From assembly GCA_942492815.1 (NCBI GenBank), contig OW818658.1, positions 992,001-1,056,000 on the forward strand: a stretch of 64,000 nucleotides of DNA, given 5' to 3'. Below are positions 49,365 to 57,549 of this stretch, piece after piece; the first letter of the stretch is position 1; the number at the start of each line of letters is the position of its first letter. The notes beneath the pieces are model-generated. The model worked only from the letters and a program-made list of their open reading frames with translations, searched no databases and had not been told where the DNA came from. The DNA comes from JAEUWI01 sp942492815. Lineage in GTDB: Bacteria; Hydrogenedentota; Hydrogenedentia; Hydrogenedentales; JAEUWI01. Position numbers and translations under genes: made by a program.

Positions 49365-51263
49365 TCAAAACTCCGCGCGGCGGGTATACACCCACCATTC
49401 GAGTGCCAGCACGGCGAGGCCCGCCAGGAGCAGCCAGCGCCACAGTTCTTTGTTGAAGGTGACCGGTCCCCCTGCGGCAGCGACTTCGAGGTCGCCCAGG
49501 GCGAGGATTTCGGCGGGGTGAATGGCGGATTCTTCGCGGCTGAGCAGGTTCAGGGCATAGTGCCGGTGATCCTCGCCGCGCTCCACTTCGTAGGCCCCAG
49601 CCGTGTTGGTCGCGGCAAAGTAGACCGGTCGCAGCGGATCGAGGGCAATGGACTGTTCGGTGCCGCCCGGCGTGTGGACGCGGGCCTCGGTCACTTCGGG
49701 CAGGGCGTGAATCTCGATGGGACTGCCCGTCGCCAGGGTGGGCTCGCCGCCGCTGCCGGATGCGGGCACCCACGCGAGCACGTTCTGCATGAACAAAGGA
49801 AAGGACAAGTGCAGCGGCCAGTTCGAATCGCCGATGTCGAAGGCAATGAACAACATGGGCTGAAGGGCTTGACTGATATCGGCAATCAGCGGGCCACCGT
49901 CTGTAGATACCAGGGTGCGCGCCCCTTCCGGCAGCGTGACCTTGAGTGCCTTGCCGATGGAAATGTTGCTCGGATTGGTGAAGCGCATCACGGGGTGATC
50001 TTTATCCAGGGCCATGATGGGCGGATTGGTGAACTCGCCCACGGACGCCAGACCAGGAAGCGACGGCAGGGTATTGATAAACACCAGCGCGCCGGCGGGA
50101 AGGGTCGCGGGCGACCAGCCGTCGAAGAGATAGAGATCGAAGGCGTCGGTGAGTCCCGCGTATTGCTCAGGCGTCGTGACGGAAAGGCGTACGCGTGGCT
50201 CCAGCGAGAACACATGGCGCAGCATGGATCCGCCGATGCTGTCGGCGCTTCCCGCAAGGAGCACGTCGATAAAAGTGTCCTGCTGGAGCGCGAGCCAGGC
50301 CCGATTGTCCACCGCCAGCGCGTCCTCATGATCGAGCTCCGCCCGGAGGATTCCATCCTCCAACGCGGGGAGCACGAAGACCGCTTCGTCCGTGTCGCCG
50401 GGCGGCACGGTCAGCTCGTCGACCCCGAGAATGCTGTCTTCGTAGTAGAGGGTGAGGGTTGTCTCCAGGGGCGATTCCCCGTCGTTGTACACCTGCACGA
50501 AACACTGGCGGCCTTCGCCCTCGCCTTCCGTGCCCCGGGTGCTGAATTGCGTAATGCCCGCGTTGTTTCGGCTCGTTCCGGTGCGGATATACTGGACCGG
50601 CACGCTCAAGGCCGCGAGGCGATCGCCCTCGGTGATGTTGCCATCGCTGAACATCAGGACTTCGAGGTTGGAAATCACGGCGGTCACGTCAGGATTGATC
50701 GGCGCAATAGACCGTATGATCTGGGCCGCGTCTTCCACGTTGCTCCGGGTGTCATGGGCGATCAGACTGTTGATCGCATTCCGGAGGTGGTAGCGGTCAT
50801 CGGTGAGTTCGGCCTGGACGCTGGCGGACTCGGCGAAGCCGATGACCATGGCCTTATCGCCACTTTCCATGGATTCCACAATCTTCAGGGCTGCTTCCTT
50901 CGCCAGGGCCAGGCGGGTCTTGCCTTCTTCCTCGGTCTGCATGCTGGCGGAGTGGTCGATGAGGAGGCAGAGGTTGCGCCCCTCGATGCCGCTGGTCTGA
51001 ATGTACGGCCGAGTCAGGGCAAAGACGATGAGCAGCAGAATGATGATCTGAAGCAGCAGCAGAAGGTTGCGCCGTAGCTTCTGAAAAGGTGCATTGGCCG
51101 TAAGGTCCTGGAGGCTTTTCATCCAGAGCATGGTGCTGGGGATGATCACTTCGGAGCGACGCAGCTTGAGTATATAGAGCAGCACAAGCAGGGGAATGAG
51201 CCCGAGGAACCAGAAGGCCTGGGGTGCGATGAAGCTGTTCGCGATGGCGTTGAGCCAGGTCAT
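49365..51263 (-). CDS. BatA-type VWA domain membrane protein
   Basis: 632 residues from the ATG at 51263, which overlaps the DUF58 stop (ATGA); a longer frame to 51359 lies over that gene. N-terminal BatA (aerotolerance) domain with two membrane helices (about 14-32 and 66-85) and the LYILKLRRSEVIIPSTMLWMKS segment. A VWA domain follows, with MIDAS residues DHSAS (Asp103, Ser105, Ser107). A long beta-rich region and a C-terminal helix (LWRWLLLAGLAVLALEWW) end the protein. With DUF58 and MoxR it forms the usual MoxR-linked module. The right arm of the GxxExxY cassette begins 30 bases after its stop. Confidence 0.9.
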   Translation of the reverse strand: MTWLNAIANSFIAPQAFWFLGLIPLLVLLYILKLRRSEVIIPSTMLWMKSLQDLTANAPFQKLRRNLLLLLQIIILLLIVFALTRPYIQTSGIEGRNLCLLIDHSASMQTEEEGKTRLALAKEAALKIVESMESGDKAMVIGFAESASVQAELTDDRYHLRNAINSLIAHDTRSNVEDAAQIIRSIAPINPDVTAVISNLEVLMFSDGNITEGDRLAALSVPVQYIRTGTSRNNAGITQFSTRGTEGEGEGRQCFVQVYNDGESPLETTLTLYYEDSILGVDELTVPPGDTDEAVFVLPALEDGILRAELDHEDALAVDNRAWLALQQDTFIDVLLAGSADSIGGSMLRHVFSLEPRVRLSVTTPEQYAGLTDAFDLYLFDGWSPATLPAGALVFINTLPSLPGLASVGEFTNPPIMALDKDHPVMRFTNPSNISIGKALKVTLPEGARTLVSTDGGPLIADISQALQPMLFIAFDIGDSNWPLHLSFPLFMQNVLAWVPASGSGGEPTLATGSPIEIHALPEVTEARVHTPGGTEQSIALDPLRPVYFAATNTAGAYEVERGEDHRHYALNLLSREESAIHPAEILALGDLEVAAAGGPVTFNKELWRWLLLAGLAVLALEWWVYTRRAEF

Positions 51264-52159
51264 CGGATGAGGCCTCCACGGCGCAGCACGTCGAGGAGAA
51301 CATTCTCCACCGGCGTCTGGCTGGAGACGAGGAAGTGACTCATGCCGTGGCCGAGGCAATAGGTGCGCACCTGCTCGATGAAGGCGTCGCGGTTCTGGAA
51401 GTAGCGCTTCATGAGGCCACGGCTCACGGAAATTTCCGTGGCGCTTTCCGACTCGCTGTCGATGAGCTTGAGGTCGCCGCTGAGCTGGGGCGTAATCTCC
51501 TCCGGCGCGAGCACCTGGATGACGTAGACATCGGAGCGCGTGGCGCAGAGGCGCTTGAGCGGCGCCTCGAAACCCTGTTCGTCCATCAGGTCGGAAATTA
51601 CGACGTAAACGCCACGGCCGCGCTGGCGCAGGGCATAAGTGCGGATGGCGTCATCCAGTTTGGTGCTTCCTTCTGGCGCAGTGCCCTGGAGGAAGGCCAG
51701 CATCTTGTTCGCCGAGGCCTTTCCGCGCACCGGTGTGAGGGCTTCCACGCGCCCGCCCGTCAATACGCCGATGGAGACGCGGTCATAGCCCGCGAGTCCG
51801 ATATAGCCCAGGGCCGCCAGGAGCTTGCGCCCGAACTCGAACTTGCGCGGCGTGCCGAAATTCATGGACAGGCTCGCGTCGAGGAGGAGGTGAAGCGTGA
51901 CGTCTTCAAACTCCTGAAACAGCTTCAGGCAGAGCTCATCCAGCCGGCTGTAAATGTTCCAGTCCACATGGCGCAGGTCGTCGCCCTGAACATAGCCCCG
52001 ATAATCGGCAAACTCCATGCTCGTGCCCTTGCGCTTGCTCCGGCGCTCGCCCTTGGCCGCGCCGAGGTGCACTTTCTTCACGGAGATGGCCATGCGCTCC
52101 AGGCGGCGCAGAAAGGCCGCGTCGAGGATGGGCGATGTATCGGGGGCGACCAGACTCAC
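51260..52159 (-). CDS. DUF58 domain protein
   Basis: 299 residues. The DUF58 signature YRGYVQGDDLRHVDWNIYSR is followed by LHLLLDASLSMNFG, a VWA-like core. Proteins of this family accompany MoxR ATPases, whose exact clients are mostly unknown. It overlaps the MoxR gene by four bases and the BatA-like gene by four bases, so the three are translated together. Confidence 0.93.
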   Translation of the reverse strand: MSLVAPDTSPILDAAFLRRLERMAISVKKVHLGAAKGERRSKRKGTSMEFADYRGYVQGDDLRHVDWNIYSRLDELCLKLFQEFEDVTLHLLLDASLSMNFGTPRKFEFGRKLLAALGYIGLAGYDRVSIGVLTGGRVEALTPVRGKASANKMLAFLQGTAPEGSTKLDDAIRTYALRQRGRGVYVVISDLMDEQGFEAPLKRLCATRSDVYVIQVLAPEEITPQLSGDLKLIDSESESATEISVSRGLMKRYFQNRDAFIEQVRTYCLGHGMSHFLVSSQTPVENVLLDVLRRGGLIR

Positions 52160-53151
52160 GCGACAAGCTCCGCCGTCTTGATGCCGTCCATGATGCCCCT
52201 GACGATTTGGTCCGAGGTAATGCCTTCGGCGTCGGCCTCAAAGTTCACCAACACGCGATGGCGCAGGGCGTGGAGGGCCATTTGCTGGATGTCCTTGAAG
52301 CTCACGTTGAAGCGGCCCGCGCGGAGGGCCTGCACCTTCGCGGCGAGGAGGAGGGCCTGGGCACCGCGCGGACTGGAGCCATAGCGCGCGTACTTGTTCA
52401 CCATGTCGGTGGCATAGGCGCTGCCCGGCTGCGTTGCCAGCACGAGGCGCACGGCATAGTCCGTCACCTGGGGCGCCGCGACCACATCGCGGACGAAGCC
52501 CTGCCACTTCAGGATCTCCGTGCCATCCATGACGATATTGCCCGTGGCGATATCGCGATTGGTCGTGCGCTCGAGAATTTTTGTCAACTCCTCGCGGCTG
52601 GGATAATCCACCGTGACCTTCAGCAGGAAACGGTCGAGCTGGGCCTCCGGCAGGGGATAGGTGCCGTCCATCTCGATGGGGTTCTGCGTGGCCAGCACGA
52701 AGAAGGGCTCCTGGAGCTTGTGGACCGTGCGCGCCACCGAGACCGTGTGCTCCTGCATGGCTTCCAGCAGGGCCGACTGGGTCTTCGGCGTGGCGCGGTT
52801 AATTTCATCGGCCAGAATGATGTTGGCAAAAATGGGGCCTGCGCGGAACTCCATCTGGCGGTGGCCGTGGGTATCTTCAACGAGCATGTTGGTGCCGATG
52901 ATATCCGCCGGCATCAAGTCGGGCGTGAACTGGATGCGGCTGAAGTGGAGGTGGAGCGCTTCGCTGATCGTGCGCACCAGCATCGTCTTTCCGAGGCCCG
53001 GCACGCCTTCGAGGAGGCAGTGGCCGCCCGCAAAGATGCACGTAAGCACGGCTTCCACCGTTCCGGTACTTCCGACGATGACGCGGCCGATCTCGTCCCT
53101 CAGCTTGTCAAAGACCTCGCGGAATTCTGCGGCTTGCTGTTCGACGTCCAT
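52156..53151 (-). CDS. MoxR-family AAA+ ATPase
   Basis: 331 residues. Walker A GVPGLGKT (49-56), Walker B LADEIN followed by KTQSALLEAMQE, sensor 1 TQNPIE, and the C-terminal lid. It is of standard MoxR length. MoxR proteins act as chaperone-like ATPases that mature partners containing VWA domains; here the candidates are the VWA proteins at 53155 and 49365. It lies 3 bases after the large VWA protein. Confidence 0.95.
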   Translation of the reverse strand: MDVEQQAAEFREVFDKLRDEIGRVIVGSTGTVEAVLTCIFAGGHCLLEGVPGLGKTMLVRTISEALHLHFSRIQFTPDLMPADIIGTNMLVEDTHGHRQMEFRAGPIFANIILADEINRATPKTQSALLEAMQEHTVSVARTVHKLQEPFFVLATQNPIEMDGTYPLPEAQLDRFLLKVTVDYPSREELTKILERTTNRDIATGNIVMDGTEILKWQGFVRDVVAAPQVTDYAVRLVLATQPGSAYATDMVNKYARYGSSPRGAQALLLAAKVQALRAGRFNVSFKDIQQMALHALRHRVLVNFEADAEGITSDQIVRGIMDGIKTAELVA

Positions 53152-53154
53152 GGG

Positions 53155-56037
53155 TTATTCTCCTTTGTTCTTGTCCGTCTTCTTCTGCGCCCGTTCCTTG
53201 GCGGCGAGAAGGCGGCTGGTGTAGTCGGTTTTGCCCCGCGATTCTTCCTGCAGCACGGCATCGGGCACCGTGCGGATCGCGGTGGGGGCAATGGTCTCCG
53301 TCGGCGCGCTGACCGTGCCAAAGGACTGAATTTCTGTCGGCGTGCCGAAGTCATGTTCCTGCGCGGCGGCGCGATAAGTCCCGGTGACGGGCTGGGCGCG
53401 CTTCGGCGGCTTCGGGATGAAGCGCTTCAAGCCGGGCAGGGCATGGACGAGGCGCCACGCGGGTGCGACCAGGGTCATGGGCGAAATCATAACCCTGCGC
53501 ACAAACACTTCCACGAGCAGAAGGCACGCCGCTATCGCCGCGAGCCAGTGCCAGATAGGGAAGATGTTGGCCGAGGATGCCAGGTCATGCTCGAAGGGGT
53601 TCATCGTTTCGTCGAGGATACGTCCATTGCCCGCCATTGCGAGATTCTCCAGCAAGGGCATGTTCGTGGTGTTGTACTCATACTCCGCCGAGTAGTCCAC
53701 GGCCAGCCCGGTCGGGATCATGCGCTGTGTGCCGTCGGCATCGGCGTAGGCGAGATTGACCATGTAGACCCCCGTGTCGGCGATAGGAAAGCGGCCCTCG
53801 TAGATGCCGGGGCCCTCCTGGGTCAGCGTGATATTCTGAGACTTGAAGTCGGGCGAGGTGACCACACCGGTCGGCCGGAGGTAATTAATGAACTTGCCCT
53901 CGCTGTCCACCGCGTCGATTCGGACCACGCCGAAGCCTTCTTCGCGTCGAGTTTCCACACGGAATTCGGAAGGGGTGATCTCGCGCAGGCTCCAGCGAAC
54001 CGCCTGGGACCAGAAGCGGTCGTAGCCCTCCCAGTTCATCCAGTTTGCGCCCCAGCGGCTGGTGGAATCGGAGGTAAAGGCCACCGCTTTGCCCAGCCCA
54101 TAGCGCCAGTGGGCCAGCACCGGATCACCCTCATCCGAAACGAGGGGCACCGTGGCTGTATCCTTGGGGAAGGTGACCACATAGCCCTTGAGCGAAGGGA
54201 GCGCCGCCGTGGCCACGCCCGCGAGCACTTCGGAGCTGTGAAGGGTCTGAGGGATGAACTCCACCTCGCGGAAGACGCCCATCTTCACCACCGAAGCCTC
54301 TTTGGTGAAAATCTGGGGGAGCTTGCGGGGATCGTTGACGAAGTAATACTCGCCGCCGGTCGCCTTGGCGATATCGCGCAGCATGTTCTGGTCGCTGTTG
54401 CTGTGGGGGTTAATGCAGATCGTGCTGATGGAGATGCCCGCGCTGGCGTAGGCCGCGAGGAGGCTCGCGGCGGGCGCGGCGGGGTCGCCGTCGGAAATCA
54501 GGATGGCGCGCTTCACGCCGGCGTCCGCGTTCTTCAGCGCGTTGAAGGCCATCTGGAGCGTGGGTCCGGTATCGGGCATGTCGCCCAGACTCCGGCTCTG
54601 GGAGTCGATGGCGCTCCGCATCATGGATTTGTCGCCCACGGGCTGGAGATCGAAGATCCAGGAATCGCCGCCCTGAAGGTAGCCCAGCGCCCCCATCAGA
54701 TCGCGGGACGACAGCACCTCCAGCGAAGCCTTGGCGATTTCGGCGGCCCAGGCGTTGCCGTCGGCAAACTCGCAGGTGTGGAGGATGGTCGCCAGGGCAC
54801 CCCGTGGCAGCACCTTCTTCTCTTTTATGTCCATGGAGACCGGCAGCGCCTTCTCCACGGGGGTGTTGAGGTAGCCGCCCGCGCCGAAACTGTTGGGCCC
54901 GCCGATCATGGTGAGGCCAATCCCATGATCGCGCACCATGGTCTCCAGCGTGTTGAGCTGCTCCGGGCTCAGTTCGGTGCTGCTGACGTTGGCGAGAATG
55001 ACGCCATCATAGCTCTGCATCTGAGCCAGGTCGGCGGGCACGTTGCCGGGATGGGTGTGCTCCACGTTGATGCCTTCGCGGGTCAGGGCTTCCCGGAGGT
55101 GAGCGCCTTCGGCCTCGTTGGTGTCGACATAAAGCACGCGGGGCTCGCCGTGGACCGTGGTGAAGGCGCGTCCGACATTATTCTCCCGGATCGTGTCGGA
55201 TTCACTCTCGAGGCTGACTTCGTATTCGAAGAAGCCCGCCTGATCCGCCTCCTGCGTGAGCAGGAAGACATTGTCGCCCGGCTGGAGCTGGACCTCCTGC
55301 GGCGCGAGCATCTGGCGCTGGCTGCCGGAGCGGCGCAGAATGTTGAGCGTGGCCTTGCCCGCCTGATCCGCTTGCGCGACAATGCGAAGCTGAAAAGGTT
55401 CCTCGGTGCTCGCCTGCTGGGGCGTGCTTACTTCCTCAATGCGCACCTCGCTAGGTCGTTCCATGTGAACAGGGACCACGTCCACCGCGATCCCGTCGGC
55501 CTGGGCCAGCTTGATCTCTTCGAGGGCCGCGCCCTGGGTTTCGTTGCCGTCGCTGAAGATCACGATCCGCCGCATGTAGCCCTGGGGGAAGGCCGCCATG
55601 GCCAGGCGGACCGCTGACGCCACGTCGGTCTGATCGCCCTCCACAAAGGATTGGATACTGCCCAGATTCAGGGTGGGGTCCACGTCCAGCTCGATGCTGG
55701 CGTCTTTGCCGAAGACGATGACGCCCGTTTCGTCCTTCTCGGTCATGAAGGTGTCGCAGTAGTTGCGGATCCACTGGGTAGACGCGAGGCGCACGGCATC
55801 GGGAATGCTGTTGGACTGGTCGAGGAGGAAAAATACCGCCAGCCGATCGCGGCGGTGCACCCACTCGGCACCCGCGAGTGCGAGAATGACCAGAAAAAGC
55901 AGCACCGTCCGGAGAACGATCGTGAGGTTGCGCCGTGCGGTGTTGAGCGATTTGATGCACAGTCCGCGGTAGATGGCCCAGGGAATGAGCAGCAGCAGGA
56001 GCAGCATCCAGGGCTCGGCGAAGCGCAGCGTGCTCAT
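53155..56037 (-). CDS. Large VWA-domain membrane protein with amidotransferase-like fold
   Basis: 960 residues. Two N-terminal membrane helices (about 9-22 and 40-56) precede a first VWA domain with MIDAS DQSNS (73-77). A beta-rich part is followed by a class-I-amidotransferase-like segment (VLYVDTNEAEGAHL... IGLTMIGGPNSFGAGGY), without an obvious catalytic Cys. Then comes a second VWA-like segment (ILISDGDPAAPA...ATGGEYYFV), a beta-rich region, and a last helix near residue 845 (WHWLAAIAACLLLVEVFV). Start and stop overlap or nearly touch the NHL and MoxR genes. It is the probable membrane core of the module. Confidence 0.9.
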   Translation of the reverse strand: MSTLRFAEPWMLLLLLLIPWAIYRGLCIKSLNTARRNLTIVLRTVLLFLVILALAGAEWVHRRDRLAVFFLLDQSNSIPDAVRLASTQWIRNYCDTFMTEKDETGVIVFGKDASIELDVDPTLNLGSIQSFVEGDQTDVASAVRLAMAAFPQGYMRRIVIFSDGNETQGAALEEIKLAQADGIAVDVVPVHMERPSEVRIEEVSTPQQASTEEPFQLRIVAQADQAGKATLNILRRSGSQRQMLAPQEVQLQPGDNVFLLTQEADQAGFFEYEVSLESESDTIRENNVGRAFTTVHGEPRVLYVDTNEAEGAHLREALTREGINVEHTHPGNVPADLAQMQSYDGVILANVSSTELSPEQLNTLETMVRDHGIGLTMIGGPNSFGAGGYLNTPVEKALPVSMDIKEKKVLPRGALATILHTCEFADGNAWAAEIAKASLEVLSSRDLMGALGYLQGGDSWIFDLQPVGDKSMMRSAIDSQSRSLGDMPDTGPTLQMAFNALKNADAGVKRAILISDGDPAAPAASLLAAYASAGISISTICINPHSNSDQNMLRDIAKATGGEYYFVNDPRKLPQIFTKEASVVKMGVFREVEFIPQTLHSSEVLAGVATAALPSLKGYVVTFPKDTATVPLVSDEGDPVLAHWRYGLGKAVAFTSDSTSRWGANWMNWEGYDRFWSQAVRWSLREITPSEFRVETRREEGFGVVRIDAVDSEGKFINYLRPTGVVTSPDFKSQNITLTQEGPGIYEGRFPIADTGVYMVNLAYADADGTQRMIPTGLAVDYSAEYEYNTTNMPLLENLAMAGNGRILDETMNPFEHDLASSANIFPIWHWLAAIAACLLLVEVFVRRVMISPMTLVAPAWRLVHALPGLKRFIPKPPKRAQPVTGTYRAAAQEHDFGTPTEIQSFGTVSAPTETIAPTAIRTVPDAVLQEESRGKTDYTSRLLAAKERAQKKTDKNKGE

Positions 56038-56960
56038 GCGCCCGTCCCCGCGTCGAAGGCCTGAATGCGGTGGTTGTCGGTATCGGCCACGTAGACGCGA
56101 TTGCTCTCGGAAACCGCCACGCCCCGGGGGGCGTTGAACTGGCCCGGCTGGCGACCCGCGCCGCCGTAGGCTTGAATGAATCTACCATCCGCCGCAAAGC
56201 GTGAGATGCGGTGGGTGCCGTATTCCGCGAGGAAGACGCAGTCGTCGGGGCCGACACAGAGGTCGTGGGGAAATTTTAACTGGCCGGGCGCTGTGCCGGG
56301 GCCGCTAATGGTGTGGAGCCACTGGCCCTCGGGTGAGAAGCACTGCACCCGATGATTGGCTGTGTCCGCCACGACAATTTCATCGGCGCTATTGATACCG
56401 ATGGCCATGGCGCGATTGAACTGGCCCTGGTCTTCGCCGTGACTGCCCCACTGGCGGAGGAACTTTCGATCCGCATTGAAGACATGGACGCGCTCCGCGT
56501 GGTCGCCGTATTCCGAGAGGAAATATTCGCCGCCGGGTCCCATCGCCAAGCCCGTGGGATAGATGAACTGGTCTGGCCCGTTGCCGTAGCTGCCCCACTG
56601 ATCGAGCAGTTCGCCCTCCGGGGTGTATTCCAGCACGCGGCTGTTGTGGGTATCGGGCACCAGCACGCGACCGTTTTCATGAAAGGTGATAGCCGTGGGG
56701 GTGCCATTGTCCGGCTTAGGAATCTCCCAACTGCGACGAAAGACGCCGTCCTCGCCAAAAACCTGAAGGCGGCCCGTCGTGTCGATAACATAGACCTCGC
56801 CCGCCTTGACCGCCACCGCGCGGGGACGGAGAAATTCCCCGAAGCGACGGCCCTGCTTGCCCCAAGTCTGGACGGGCCCGGCGATACCGCCCGGCTGCGC
56901 GCCACACGCGGAAAGCAGACCGAGCCCCGCGAGGATCATGAAGCGACGGCGGTTCAGCAT
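56034..56960 (-). CDS. Exported NHL-repeat beta-propeller lipoprotein
   Basis: 308 residues from the ATG at 56960; a frame to 57032 adds 24 residues. The N-terminus MLNRRRFMILAGLGLLSACG is a lipoprotein signal (Cys19) that also shows a Tat-like basic start. About six NHL repeats follow, for example WGSYGNGPDQFIYPTGLAMGPGGEYFLSEYGDH and FNAPRGVAVSESNRVYVADTDNHRIQAF, forming a propeller. It overlaps the VWA gene by four bases. Its ligand is unknown. Confidence 0.88.
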   Translation of the reverse strand: MLNRRRFMILAGLGLLSACGAQPGGIAGPVQTWGKQGRRFGEFLRPRAVAVKAGEVYVIDTTGRLQVFGEDGVFRRSWEIPKPDNGTPTAITFHENGRVLVPDTHNSRVLEYTPEGELLDQWGSYGNGPDQFIYPTGLAMGPGGEYFLSEYGDHAERVHVFNADRKFLRQWGSHGEDQGQFNRAMAIGINSADEIVVADTANHRVQCFSPEGQWLHTISGPGTAPGQLKFPHDLCVGPDDCVFLAEYGTHRISRFAADGRFIQAYGGAGRQPGQFNAPRGVAVSESNRVYVADTDNHRIQAFDAGTGA

Positions 56961-57549
56961 GAAGCTGCCGCCTCGGACGGCTCCGCCCGACGCAAACCCC
57001 AACCCGTCTTCGCACCTGGTTTCCGCAAACAACTCCCCTTCTGTACCGCTGATGCACGATGATTCAGCCCCCTGAATACAAGTTAATCCACCTGCATTGC
57101 CGGCGAAGATTCATCCGGCTCCGTCGTTTCGTGCGCTTCTCTTGTCGCAATGGCGACTTCTCGGGTTTGAATTGTAACTATTGTACAAGTAAGGTACCTG
57201 TATTAGCCCCGTAGGGGCGTCATATCGTAGCCCAGGGTGGAGCGAGGTACGAGCGGAGCCCTGGGTATCGGATCGAAAAAAGGTTAAAGCCCCAACGGGG
57301 CGGCATAAGAGAACGAGAGAGTTCGTCCCCGGTCTTCTATGCCATCCCTTCGGGATTCAAGAATTTTGGGCCAGTTAACCCAGGGTTCGCTCGTACCTCG
57401 CTTCACCCTGGGCTACGATATGTCGTCCCTTCGGGACTAGAACTTAAGAAATGCGAAATTCATGTGTCGGCGAATTCGGCCCCTTTCAGGAGTCTATCTC
57501 TTATCGCCGGTTCTACCGGTGGCTACTGATTTCGATACGTGGATGTTTT
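56961..57549. other. Gap of 589 bases upstream of the NHL gene
   Basis: Contains the inverted-repeat element at 57206-57440. The promoter of the NHL-VWA-MoxR unit may lie between 56961 and 57200. No further gene is seen. Confidence 0.55.
57206..57440. repeat. Inverted-repeat element with four small GC hairpins
   Basis: Left arm 57218-57266 and right arm 57378-57425 are imperfect reverse complements. They share CATATCGTAGCCCAGGGTG, then AGCGAGGTACGAGCG and CCCTGGGT. At the outer ends and near the middle are four short hairpins of CCCC-GTA-GGGG or TCCC-TTC-GGGA form. It encodes no protein. It has the look of a MITE-like or structured-RNA repeat. Confidence 0.7.

Noticed and set aside
52135..55617. 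1160-residue plus-strand frame
   Set aside because: Antisense shadow of the MoxR and VWA genes, which show complete catalytic and MIDAS motifs on the minus strand.
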